From: Tardiphaga sp. vice304
GTDB lineage: Bacteria; Pseudomonadota; Alphaproteobacteria; Rhizobiales; Xanthobacteraceae
DNA: 64,000 bases
Assembly (NCBI RefSeq): GCF_007018905.1
Contig: NZ_CP041402.1
Coordinates: 434,001-498,000 of the forward strand
Direction of reading: 5' to 3'
Part shown: positions 48,008-59,482 of the stretch, piece by piece
How the letters are laid out: each line of letters begins with the position of its first letter
Position numbering within the stretch: position 1 is the stretch's first letter
Notes under the pieces: model-generated
Seen by the model: only the letters and a program-made list of their open reading frames with translations
What the model was told of the DNA's origin: nothing
Databases searched by the model: none
Made by a program: the position numbers and the translations under genes

Positions 48008-49389
48008 TGCGCAAGACTTCGATAATCCTGCTCAGTGCTGCCACCGGCGCCGCCCTGACGCTCTTCGTCACGCAACCGCGCGCGGTGTTCATGGGAACCA
48101 GCGCCCGCGCTGCGACCTCCGACACCTATCGCCAGCTCAATCTGTTCGGCGACGTGTTCGAGCGCGTGCGCTCCGACTATGTCGAGAAGCCCGACGACAG
48201 CAAGCTGGTGGAGTCCGCGATCTCCGGCATGCTGACCGGCCTTGATCCGCACTCCAGCTACATGGACGCCAAGAGCTTCCGCGACATGCAGGTGCAGACC
48301 CGCGGCGAGTTCGGCGGCCTCGGCATCGAAGTCACCATGGAAGACGGCCTGATCAAGGTGGTATCGCCGATCGACGATACGCCGGCGTCGAAGGCCGGCA
48401 TCATGGCCAACGACGTCATCACCAGCCTCGACGACGAGGCGGTGCAGGGCCTGACCTTGAACCAGGCCGTCGAAAAGATGCGCGGCCCGGTCAACACCAA
48501 GATCAAGCTGAAGATCGTCCGCAAGGGCAAGGACGATCCGCTCGACGTGACCCTGGTGCGTGACAACATCCGCGTCCGCTCGGTGCGCGCGCGCGTGGAG
48601 AGCGATGACATCGCCTATATCCGCATCACCACCTTCAACGAACAGACCACCGAAGGCCTCAAGCGCGAGATCGCCGCCCAGACCGCCGCGATCGGCGCCG
48701 ACAAGCTCAAGGGCTTCATCATCGATCTCCGCAACAACCCGGGCGGCCTGCTCGAAGAAGCCGTTACCGTTTCGGATGCGTTCCTGGAGCGCGGCGAAAT
48801 CGTCTCGACCCGCGGCCGCAACGCCGAGGAAACCCAGCGCCGCACCGCGCATCAGGGCGACCTCACCAAGGGCAAGCCGGTGGTCGTGCTGATCAATGGC
48901 GGCTCCGCCTCGGCATCGGAAATCGTCGCCGGCGCGTTGCAGGACCACAAGCGCGCCACCACCATCGGCACCCGTTCGTTCGGCAAGGGTTCGGTGCAGA
49001 CCATCATCCCGCTCGGCTCCGGCAACGGCGCGCTGCGGCTGACCACGGCGCGCTACTTCACGCCGTCCGGCAAGTCGATCCAGGCCAAGGGCATCGTGCC
49101 GGACATCGAGATCGTCCAGGACGTGCCGGATGAATTGAAGTCGCGTACCGACACCAAGGGCGAAGCCTCGCTTCGCGGCCATCTGAAGAACGACGGCGAC
49201 GAGAAGACCGGTTCGCAGTCCTACGTGCCGCCGGATGCCAAGGACGACAAGGCCCTCAAGGCCGCCGCCGACCTGCTGCACGGCATCAAGGTCACCGCCA
49301 ACACCACGGACGACAAGCCCGCGGCGAAGCCGGACGAAAAGGCCTCCGCCAAGCCGGATGCCGCGAAGCCCGCGACCAAGTCGAACTGA
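48004..49389 (+). CDS. ctpA: C-terminal processing serine protease
   Basis: 461 residues from the ATG at 48004, overlapping the previous stop. Signal/anchor (about 5-35), PDZ domain (FGGLGIEVTMEDGLIKVVSP, about 95-175), then the protease with the Ser/Lys dyad: INGGSASASEIVAG (Ser) and TIGTRSFGKGSVQT (Lys). A Lys/Ala/Pro/Asp-rich C-terminal tail of about 60 residues is added. Periplasmic; CtpA-type proteases turn over envelope enzymes. Co-translated with the EnvC-like protein. Confidence 0.96.
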   Translation: MMRKTSIILLSAATGAALTLFVTQPRAVFMGTSARAATSDTYRQLNLFGDVFERVRSDYVEKPDDSKLVESAISGMLTGLDPHSSYMDAKSFRDMQVQTRGEFGGLGIEVTMEDGLIKVVSPIDDTPASKAGIMANDVITSLDDEAVQGLTLNQAVEKMRGPVNTKIKLKIVRKGKDDPLDVTLVRDNIRVRSVRARVESDDIAYIRITTFNEQTTEGLKREIAAQTAAIGADKLKGFIIDLRNNPGGLLEEAVTVSDAFLERGEIVSTRGRNAEETQRRTAHQGDLTKGKPVVVLINGGSASASEIVAGALQDHKRATTIGTRSFGKGSVQTIIPLGSGNGALRLTTARYFTPSGKSIQAKGIVPDIEIVQDVPDELKSRTDTKGEASLRGHLKNDGDEKTGSQSYVPPDAKDDKALKAAADLLHGIKVTANTTDDKPAAKPDEKASAKPDAAKPATKSN

Positions 49390-49411
49390 CGGTTTGACCC
49401 ACGGAATGACG

Positions 49412-49439
49412 AAAGGGCGGCCCTCGGGTCGCCCTTTTT
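49412..49439 (+). terminator. Rho-independent terminator after ctpA
   Basis: AAAGGGCG-G-CCC and GGG-T-CGCCCTTT form a stem with a TC loop, ending in TTTTTA, 23 bp past the ctpA stop. Confidence 0.8.
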
Positions 49440-49465
49440 ATTGGTCGATCGGAGGCGCACCGGTT

Positions 49466-49537
49466 CCCCTCCCCCCTCGTGGGGTCTGGCGAACCAATTC
49501 GTTCGCCATGGGTGGCCGCGCGCAGCGCGGAGGGGAG
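49466..49537. repeat. Partial copy of the 14207 repeat element
   Basis: CCCCTCCCCCCTCGTGGGGT, then GGTCTGGCGAACCAATTCG and TTCGCCATGGGTGGCCG: the same layout as 14207-14260, with the inner palindrome changed to GGCGAACCAATTCGTTCGCC (one mispair). The right half of the element seems missing. Confidence 0.65.
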
Positions 49538-49640
49538 ATGGGACGATGGATCCGCTACCTGCGAGTGTGCTTCCAATCCCTTCCGTTGCCCCTGCCCCGC
49601 CGTGGTATCTTCGGCCACTGATTCGGGAGGTCGATGAATC

Positions 49641-50840
49641 GTGTCGAGCGACGATCTGAGCGCCCCGCTCGGACAGACAGAGCCCCGCAAGCGCAGGTTC
49701 CGGTTGCCGGTGTCGCCGCCGCAGGCGATCGCGGCCGTGCTGGGCGTGGTGCTGCTCGGCTTTCTCGGGTTTGCGATCTTCGGCAACGATCCGATGGGCG
49801 GCGAACCGGTCGCGCGCATCGCCCTGAAGCCGCCGGCGCCGTCGGAGGAAAAGCCGCCCGTCGAGGTCAAGCGAGGCCCCGCCAAAGCGGCCGAGAAGGC
49901 ACCGGAGGTCGGGGGCCAGAAGACCATCACCATTATCGACGGCTCCTCCGGGGCCCGGCGCGATGTCGTTGTCTCCAGCGACGGGGCGGAAAACGCGTCG
50001 GAACCGGCGGGGTCTGCCGCCGTGCCGGTGATGGCCGGCAGCAATCCCAAGCTGCTGGAAAAAGCCCGCTACGGCATGGTGCCCATCGCTGCCGACGGCA
50101 TGAAGCCGGTATCGGCCTATGCTGCGGGCTCCGACGCCGAGCGCGCCCGGGCCATGAAAATCCCGAGCATCGCGATCGTGATCGGCGGCCTTGGCGTCGG
50201 TGCCGCCAAGACGACCGAAGCGATCATGAAGCTGCCGGCCGCGGTGACGCTGGCCTTCACGCCCTACGGTTCCGATCCCGGCAAACTGGTCGAGCGGGCC
50301 CGCGCGCAGCGCCACGAAGTGCTCTTGCAGGTTCCGATGGAGCCGTTCGATTATCCTGACAACGACCCCGGCCCGCAGACGCTGCTGGCGACGGCCTCGG
50401 CTGAACAGAACCTCGATCGGCTGCTGTGGCACATGAGCCGGTTCCAGGGCTATGTCGGCCTGGCCAATTTCATGGGCGCGCGTTTCGTGGCCGCGGATTC
50501 CGCGATGCAGCCGGTGCTGCGCGACGCCGCCAAACGCGGTCTGGCCTATTTCGATGATGGCACCGCGCCGCGCAGCGTCGGGCAGGCCGTCGCGGAGGGC
50601 ACGGCAGTTCCATTCGCGCGGGCGGATCTCGGCATTGACACGTCGCCCACCTCGGCCGACATCGACAAGGCGCTGGCGAGGCTGGAAAGCCTGGCCAGGG
50701 AACGCGGCTATGCGGTCGGCACCGCGTCAGCGCTGCCGATCTCGATCGAACGCATTGCGGCCTGGGCTAAAACGCTGGAGAGCCGCGGCGTGATGCTGGT
50801 GCCATTGACAACCGCGATGCTGAAATCAAAATCAAGCTAG
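49641..50840 (+). CDS. Divergent polysaccharide deacetylase family protein
   Basis: 399 residues with a GTG start at 49641 (GGGAGG ten bases before). A single membrane segment (about 27-47) anchors it; a Pro/Lys/Glu-rich linker (50-170) leads to a NodB-like fold (about 173-395): IPSIAIVIGGLGVGAAKTTE, VTLAFTPYGSDPGKLVERAR, GHEVLLQVP-type QRHEVLLQVPMEPFDYP. Such 'divergent' deacetylases (YibQ relatives) are often next to envC and ctpA, as here, and probably act on peptidoglycan. The catalytic Asp of active deacetylases seems not preserved; activity is unproven. Confidence 0.88.
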   Translation: MSSDDLSAPLGQTEPRKRRFRLPVSPPQAIAAVLGVVLLGFLGFAIFGNDPMGGEPVARIALKPPAPSEEKPPVEVKRGPAKAAEKAPEVGGQKTITIIDGSSGARRDVVVSSDGAENASEPAGSAAVPVMAGSNPKLLEKARYGMVPIAADGMKPVSAYAAGSDAERARAMKIPSIAIVIGGLGVGAAKTTEAIMKLPAAVTLAFTPYGSDPGKLVERARAQRHEVLLQVPMEPFDYPDNDPGPQTLLATASAEQNLDRLLWHMSRFQGYVGLANFMGARFVAADSAMQPVLRDAAKRGLAYFDDGTAPRSVGQAVAEGTAVPFARADLGIDTSPTSADIDKALARLESLARERGYAVGTASALPISIERIAAWAKTLESRGVMLVPLTTAMLKSKSS

Positions 50841-50918
50841 CGTCTTTGGTCTAGGGTGAGTTCGACACAGCCGAATCGCTGCGTGAACGGCGTAAGAGAC
50901 GCGAGAGGCATTGACGGA

Positions 50919-51422
50919 ATGGCGCGCTACGAAGATCTGCCCTATCGAACCTGCGTCGGCATGATGCTGATCAATCCGCAAGGCCTGGTTTTTATCGGTC
51001 GCCGCTCCGGCGGCATCGAGCATGTCGATGAGACCCATGTCTGGCAAATGCCGCAGGGCGGCGTCGATCCCGGCGAAGATGCCTGGGAAGCTGCCAAGCG
51101 CGAGCTTTACGAAGAAACCAGCGTGAAATCCGTCGAGAAACTCGGCGAAGTGCCAGACTGGCTGATCTACGACATTCCGCGCACGGTCGCCGGCCGCGCC
51201 TGGAAGGGCCGTTACCGAGGCCAGCGCCAGAAATGGTTCGCGGTGCGCTTCACCGGCGACGATACCGAGATCAACGTGGTGGCGCCCGGTGGCGGACACA
51301 AGCCGGAATTCATCAAGTGGCGCTGGGAGCCGATGAAGAACCTGCCGGACCTGATCGTGCCGTTCAAGCGCCCGGTCTATGAGCGCGTGGTGAAGGAATT
51401 TTCCAGGTTGTCTGGCGAGTAA
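50919..51422 (+). CDS. rppH: RNA pyrophosphohydrolase (Nudix)
   Basis: 167 residues from the ATG at 50919 ([20 protein letters not shown]); the frame extends upstream without a site. Nudix box [20 protein letters not shown] then YEETSV, in which the last Gly of the usual EExGU is Ser. [18 protein letters not shown] is characteristic of RppH. Removes 5' pyrophosphate from mRNA and so triggers decay; also acts on diadenosine polyphosphates. A second, closely similar gene follows within 5 bp. Confidence 0.94.
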   Translation: MARYEDLPYRTCVGMMLINPQGLVFIGRRSGGIEHVDETHVWQMPQGGVDPGEDAWEAAKRELYEETSVKSVEKLGEVPDWLIYDIPRTVAGRAWKGRYRGQRQKWFAVRFTGDDTEINVVAPGGGHKPEFIKWRWEPMKNLPDLIVPFKRPVYERVVKEFSRLSGE

Positions 51423-51427
51423 CGCTC

Positions 51428-51918
51428 GTGTCCGACAAACCCTATCGCCCAATGTCGGCGTCGCTCTGTTCAACGCTGAAGGCCGCGTCCTGATCGGCCG
51501 GCGCTTCAGGGATGACGGGCCGGAGATCGTTCTCCCGGGGCTGGAATGGCAGATGCCGCAGGGCGGCATCGATGCGGATGAGGATTCTCGTGTCGCGGTG
51601 ATGCGCGAGCTCTTTGAGGAGACCGGCGTGGTGCATGCCGACTATCTCGATGAGACCGACTGGATGACCTACGATTTCATCGCCTTCGACGATCCGACGC
51701 ATCGCTTCGCAAGGTATCGCGGCCAGCGCCAGAAATGGTTCGCGCTGCGCTTTACCGGCAAGGATGAGGAAGTCGATCCGCTGACGCCGCGCAACGGCCA
51801 GCCGGCGGAATTCGACGCCTGGCGCCGGGAACGGCTGGACCGCGTGGCGGATCTCGTGGTGCCATTCCGGCGCGAGGTCTACCGCGCGGTGGCCGCCGAA
51901 TTCGCGCGCTTCGCCTGA
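51428..51918 (+). pseudogene. Second RppH-like Nudix gene, frameshifted near the start
   Basis: GTG at 51428 begins VSDKPYRP, but the reading then leaves frame. Adding one base near 51449-51451 restores NVGVALFNAEGRVLIGRRF, followed by the intact Nudix box QMPQGGIDADED...RELFEETGV and [17 protein letters not shown]. The rest of the frame is open to the stop at 51918. So the gene is either an early pseudogene or contains a sequencing error (one C/G lost in CGCCC-AATGTC). A shorter product from the ATG at 51553 would lack the N-terminal strands. Five bp after rppH; two tandem copies are, as I recall, normal in this group. Confidence 0.8.
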
Positions 51919-52018
51919 AGGTCCATCCGGTCGCAGGACATCACGCCGCAGCTTTGTGTCCTTACATCGTCGCGTTCCGACCCTACCTCGTGATCTCCAT
52001 CAAACGAGGAATGACGCG

Positions 52019-52792
52019 ATGTTCGATCCCAAAAGTATGCTCGACCAGTTCATCGGCGGGCTGAATCAGGGTGGTCCCAATCAGCAGGCGGGCGGCCGGC
52101 CGGATGGCGGGCTTCTCGGCAAGGGTGGCGGCGATCTGCTGCAGCAGGCCGGCAGCTTTCTTGGCGGCTTTGGCGGCGGCGCGATGACCGGCGGCCTGGC
52201 CGGCATGTTGCTCGGCTCGAAGGGCGGGCGCAAGATCGCCAAGAATGCGCTCACCTATGGCGGCATGGCGGTGGCCGGTGCGCTCGCCTATCGGGCCTAT
52301 CAGAATTATCAGGCGGGCAAGCAGGCCTCGCCCGCCGGCGCGGTCGAGACCCCTTTGCTGCCGCCGCCGAGTGATACGCCGTTCAATCCGTTGCAGCCGG
52401 CAGATCAGCAATCACTCAGCCGTAACCTGTTGCGGGCGATGATTGCGGCGGCCAAGGCCGATGGCCATCTCGACAGCACTGAGCAGACCAACATCTTCGC
52501 GCAGATGGACCGGCTCAACGTCACTGCCGAGGACAAGGTGTTCGTGATGGATGAATTGCGCAGGCCGCTCGATGTCGATGCCGTGGCGAGCGGCGTGCGG
52601 ACGCCCGAGGAAGCCGCGGAGATCTATACGGTCTCGCTGCTGGCCATCGACCTCGACAGCGCTTCGGAGCGGGCCTATCTCGGTTTGCTGGCGGCGCGGC
52701 TTTCTCTCGATGAGAAACTCGTCGCGCATCTGCATGCGACCGTGGATGGCTTCACCGCGGAGCCGGTGAAGGTGGCGCAGCCGTCCGTCTGA
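52019..52792 (+). CDS. DUF533/TerB-like tellurite-resistance family protein
   Basis: 257 residues from the ATG at 52019. A Gly/Gln-rich N-terminus (15-80, GGFGGGAMTGGLAGMLLGS) contains a weak hydrophobic stretch (75-100), then a Pro-rich linker and an all-alpha domain (about 140-245: LLRAMIAAAKADGHLDSTEQ, EIYTVSLLAIDLDSASERAYL). This matches the DUF533/YebE group, which carries a TerB-like fold. The function is unknown; tellurite resistance is not implied. Confidence 0.85.
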   Translation: MFDPKSMLDQFIGGLNQGGPNQQAGGRPDGGLLGKGGGDLLQQAGSFLGGFGGGAMTGGLAGMLLGSKGGRKIAKNALTYGGMAVAGALAYRAYQNYQAGKQASPAGAVETPLLPPPSDTPFNPLQPADQQSLSRNLLRAMIAAAKADGHLDSTEQTNIFAQMDRLNVTAEDKVFVMDELRRPLDVDAVASGVRTPEEAAEIYTVSLLAIDLDSASERAYLGLLAARLSLDEKLVAHLHATVDGFTAEPVKVAQPSV

Positions 52793-52810
52793 GCTGTCCG
52801 TTCGTCCAAC

Positions 52811-52842
52811 AAAAAAGCCCCGGTTCGATCCGGGGCTTTTTT
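52811..52842. terminator. Two-way Rho-independent terminator
   Basis: AAAAAAGCCCCGG-TTCGAT-CCGGGGCTTTTTT: a 13-bp perfect stem with an A-run and a T-run. It lies between the convergent DUF533 gene and atpC and can end transcripts from both sides. Confidence 0.92.
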
Positions 52843-52861
52843 CGTGGCGCGCGAGAAGCGC

Positions 52862-53269
52862 TTAATGCATCGCCGTCGAATTGATGTGCAGCTGGATGAC
52901 CTTGAAGTGGTCGAGACGCGCGATCGCGAGGTCGAGAACGGAACCCTCTTTCTCAGACAGCTTCTCTTCCATCGCCGCGATATCGGCGGCGAAGGCGGTG
53001 CGGTCGAGATCCTGCAGCGAGGTGGCGACGTCGGCCAGCACGGTGAGGCCCTTGTCGTTCACCTCGGCGAGGCCGCCGAGCACGATGATCGTGTGCCTGG
53101 TGGTGCCGCTGTAGATCGTCATGATGCCCGGACGAAGTGCTGCCACCATCGGGGCGGCACCCGCCAGCACGCCGAAGTCGCCTTCGCGACCGGGCACATC
53201 AACCTGATCGACTGCACCCGAGAAGGCGAGCTGTTGCGGCGAGACGAGGTCGAATTGGAAGGTGGCCAT
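52862..53269 (-). CDS. atpC: F1F0 ATP synthase epsilon subunit
   Basis: 135 residues. Beta-sandwich head ([40 protein letters not shown]) and a helical tail. Couples and inhibits rotary catalysis. Last gene of the atpHAGDC operon (minus strand), 139 bp from atpD with a palindromic repeat between. Confidence 0.97.
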   Translation of the reverse strand: MATFQFDLVSPQQLAFSGAVDQVDVPGREGDFGVLAGAAPMVAALRPGIMTIYSGTTRHTIIVLGGLAEVNDKGLTVLADVATSLQDLDRTAFAADIAAMEEKLSEKEGSVLDLAIARLDHFKVIQLHINSTAMH

Positions 53270-53287
53270 GGTGCAATCCGCTTACTG

Positions 53288-53400
53288 CTCCCTCCCCCCC
53301 TGCGGGGGAGGGTCGGGGTGGGGGGGTAACCACAGGCGAAGGTGCTTGTGGCACCCCCACCCCGGCGCAAGTGCGCCGACCCTCCCCGCAAGGGGGAGGG
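53288..53400. repeat. Inverted repeat inside the atp operon (atpC/atpD gap)
   Basis: CTCCCTCCCCCCCTGCGGGG and CCCCGCAAGGGGGAGGG ends, with a complementary interior (GGTCGGGGTGGGG with CCCCACCCCGGC). It fills the 139-bp gap. A close relative with the same outer arms sits at 55816-55935 between atpG and atpA. Confidence 0.85.
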
Positions 53401-53408
53401 TTACAGAG

Positions 53409-54905
<1,497 letters not shown>

Positions 54906-55787
54906 TTAGATCGCCTCGGCGCCGGAGATGATCTCGATCAGCTCCTTGGTAATCATCGCCTGGCGGGTGCGGTTGTAGATCAGGGTCTGCTTGCGGATCA
55001 TGTCGCCGGCGTTGCGCGTGGCGTTATCCATCGAGCTCATCTGCGCGCCGTAGAACGAAGCGTTGTTCTCGAGCAGCGCGCGGAAAATCTGCACCGCGAG
55101 ATTGCGCGGCAGGAGGCCGGTGAGGATCTCGTCCTCGCCGGGCTCGTATTCATAGACCGGCGCCGCGGCATCGGTGGCGGCCGGCTTGGCCTGCACCACC
55201 AGCGGGATAATCTGCTGCGCGGTCGGGATCTGCGCGATCACGGTCTTGAAGCGCGCGAAGAACAGCGTGCAGACGTCGAACTCGCCATTGTCGAAGCGCG
55301 CCAGAACCTTCTTGGCGATGCCCTCGGCATTGACGAATCCGAGCTGCTTCACCGAACGCAATTCCATGTGTTCGACGATCTGCTTGTCGAAGGTGCGGCG
55401 CAGCTGTTCGTAACCCTTGCGGCCTACGCAGAAGAATTTGACTTCCTTGCCCTGCGCGATCAGCGCCAGCGCGCGTTCACGTGCCAGGCGGACGATCGAG
55501 GAGTTGAACGCGCCGGACAGGCCGCGCTCGCCGGTGCAGACCAGCAGCAGGTGAACCTGATCTTTTCCAGTGCCGCCCAGCAGTGCCGGGCCGGTGCCGG
55601 ATCCGGCAGCGGCGCCTGCGATCGAGGCGATCACCGCATCCATCCGCTCGGCATAGGGCCGTGCGGCTTCGGCGGCCATCTGCGCGCGGCGCAGCTTGGA
55701 CGCCGCGACCATCTGCATGGCCTTGGTGATCTTCTGCGTCGCCTTGGTCGAGGCGATGCGGACACGCATGTCTTTAAGTGAAGCCAT
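54906..55787 (-). CDS. atpG: F1F0 ATP synthase gamma subunit
   Basis: 293 residues. The central stalk: N-terminal helix [20 protein letters not shown] and C-terminal [20 protein letters not shown] are the two ends of the rotating coiled coil. Between atpA and atpD on the minus strand; a palindromic repeat lies in the 188-bp gap to atpA. Confidence 0.98.
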   Translation of the reverse strand: MASLKDMRVRIASTKATQKITKAMQMVAASKLRRAQMAAEAARPYAERMDAVIASIAGAAAGSGTGPALLGGTGKDQVHLLLVCTGERGLSGAFNSSIVRLARERALALIAQGKEVKFFCVGRKGYEQLRRTFDKQIVEHMELRSVKQLGFVNAEGIAKKVLARFDNGEFDVCTLFFARFKTVIAQIPTAQQIIPLVVQAKPAATDAAAPVYEYEPGEDEILTGLLPRNLAVQIFRALLENNASFYGAQMSSMDNATRNAGDMIRKQTLIYNRTRQAMITKELIEIISGAEAI

Positions 55788-55815
55788 CTCAGCCCTGATC
55801 CACTACGTCGGTGTG

Positions 55816-55935
55816 CTCCCTCCCCCCTTGCGGGGGAGGGTCGGGGAGGGGGGTGACACAAGCGACGTCGCTCGCGGCTACCCCCACCCTAGCCCTCCCC
55901 CTAGCGAAGCTTCGCTTCGCATGAAGGGGGAGGGG
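55816..55935. repeat. Inverted repeat inside the atp operon (atpG/atpA gap)
   Basis: Same outer arms as the copy at 53288 (CTCCCTCCCCCCTTGCGGGG ... GGGGGAGGGG). The right side also holds AGCGAAGCTTCGCT, a perfect 14-bp palindrome (55903-55916). Both copies are followed closely by ACAGAGTT. Confidence 0.85.
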
Positions 55936-55975
55936 ACTACAGAGTTTGCGGCCGGCCTTTCAGCCGGCCAAAAGC

Positions 55976-58071
<2,096 letters not shown>

Positions 58072-58677
58072 GAATACGCTCTTCAGGCTGTCGAACCCAC
58101 AAGGGAAAAACCATCGCCCGAATTCGGCGCTAGCGATCCAAGTCCTTGGAATTCAAGCGGGACTTCGATTCTCAGGCCACAACACAGCATTGTGTCCCGT
58201 TCAAATCGCGGCTTTGCTAACATAGGCCGCGCAGGTGTGCAACGCGATGAAAGCGATTGGCGATGCCTTGTCGCAGGCCGTCGGAGCCTTGCGGCTGGAA
58301 TAGATCGCGACATGGAATGCTGCGGCTTCCCGGCTAGGCCCGGTTTGTGATCCGCGCCTCGCCCGCAAGGCAGACCCGCCCGGCGCATTCCCCCAAAATC
58401 CTCTGCTTGAGATTTACTTGCCGAATGCTGGCCATGTCCGGCGATCACTTGTCTATTCAGTAATAGATCGTATTCGACAGTATAATATCTAGTTAAAAAT
58501 TGGTTAATTAGCAACGCCAGCTATAATAGTACCTATCACAAGATATTTCGATTGACGCAGGAACGATCTGCTTGCCCACTTTACGCCTTATTAAGCCTTC
58601 AACGGTGGCCGCATCAAAATGGGACGGGGGTTCCACTTGTCATATATGTGGCAATACTGTCTGAGGGACTACCAAAT
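58072..58677. other. 606-bp gap upstream of atpH and rlpA
   Basis: Divergent control region of the atp operon and rlpA. The part near 58440-58560 is notably A/T-rich compared with the rest of the window. An open frame on the minus strand (58083-58514, 143 codons) has no family-like sequence and no good start. No hairpin terminator is seen. Confidence 0.6.
58500..58527 (+). promoter_or_regulatory. Candidate sigma-70-type promoter of rlpA
   Basis: TTGGTT and, 16 bp later, a perfect TATAAT (58522-58527), within the A/T-rich part and about 150 bp before the rlpA ATG. Weak -35; not tested. Confidence 0.3.
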
Positions 58678-59217
58678 ATGCTGCGAAACAGAAATTCGAT
58701 GCTGGGCGCCGTTGCCCGCCCGCGTACTGCCCTGGCGCTGATCGCCGCAACCATCATGCTGGGCGGAACGATTTCAGAGGCTTCGGCCAAATCCCGCCAT
58801 CACCATCATCGTCACCACGGCCATCACCACGCCCAGCGCGTCATCAAGGCGCCGGTGCTCGATGCCAATGCGTCGATCCCGTCGCTGTTCGAGACCACCG
58901 TGCAGGCGCCGGTCCGCGCCATCGCCAACGGCGTCGGCCGCAGCTTTGCCGGCATGGCCTCGTTCTACGGCAGCGAATCCGGCAGCCGCACCGCATCCGG
59001 CCAGCGTTTCAACCAGGGCGCCATGACGGCGGCCCATCGCTCGCTGCCGTTCGGCACCAAGCTGCGCGTGACGCACGCCGGCCGCAGCGTCGTCGTCACC
59101 ATCAATGACCGCGGCCCGTTCATCCGCGGTCGCGTGCTCGATCTGTCGAAGGGCGCGGCCTCCGTCATCGGCCTGACCAGCCGCGGTGTCGGCCGCGTCG
59201 TCGCCGAGGTGATGTAA
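58678..59217 (+). CDS. rlpA: RlpA-like double-psi beta-barrel protein
   Basis: 179 residues from the ATG at 58678 (GAGGG upstream; inner ATG at 58699 possible). N-terminal signal (about 15-38), a His-rich stretch (HHHHRHHGHHH, about 41-51), a spacer, then the DPBB domain (about 98-179): GMASFYGSESGSRTASGQRF, AAHRSLPFGTKLRVTHAGRS, VVVTINDRGPFIRGRVLDLS. RlpA proteins of some bacteria are lytic transglycosylases of naked glycan strands at the septum. No SPOR domain and no lipobox Cys is present. The His stretch could bind metal. Confidence 0.88.
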   Translation: MLRNRNSMLGAVARPRTALALIAATIMLGGTISEASAKSRHHHHRHHGHHHAQRVIKAPVLDANASIPSLFETTVQAPVRAIANGVGRSFAGMASFYGSESGSRTASGQRFNQGAMTAAHRSLPFGTKLRVTHAGRSVVVTINDRGPFIRGRVLDLSKGAASVIGLTSRGVGRVVAEVM

Positions 59218-59275
59218 GCATCGGCGCTTCGCACTGAAGTTCAGTAGCGTTGCGTTCGAGTAGCGTGGAGTAAAG

Positions 59276-59310
59276 AAGCCTGCCGTCAGCGATGACGGCA
59301 GGCTTTTTTT
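59276..59310 (+). terminator. Rho-independent terminator after rlpA
   Basis: AAGCCTGCCGTCA-GCGA-TGACGGCAGGCTTTTTTT, a 13-bp perfect stem with a run of seven T, 59 bp past the stop. Confidence 0.93.
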
Positions 59311-59322
59311 GGTGAAATAAAA

Positions 59323-59476
59323 CTGTCATTCCGGGGCTCGCGCGGGCGGCGGAGCCGACTGAGCGAGAACCTCAGCCACTCCAATTGGAGTGGTGGGGAA
59401 TCCCGAGATGTTCATCGTCCCATGTCGGGATACCGGGTTCGCTCGCCGCTGGCGCGCTCGCGCCCCGGGATGACAG
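59323..59476. repeat. Inverted repeat (CATTCCGGGGC family) with a nested 18-bp palindrome
   Basis: Outer arms CTGTCATTCCGGGGC and GCCCCGGGATGACAG. It holds CCACTCCAATTGGAGTGG (59376-59393), as in the copy at 41225. Next comes the core in the opposite orientation: CGAGATGTTCATCGTCCCAT is the inverse of the core at 34780 and 41304. Confidence 0.85.
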
Positions 59477-59482
59477 ATTGGT

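Noticed and set aside
52019..52792. A tellurite-resistance system
   Set aside because: Only a TerB-like fold is seen; no terC, terD or terZ genes are present, and DUF533 proteins are not resistance factors as such.
58083..58514. 143-codon minus-strand frame upstream of atpH
   Set aside because: Starts in the A/T-rich control region, no ribosome site, patchy composition and no recognised sequence; better read as leader or promoter DNA.
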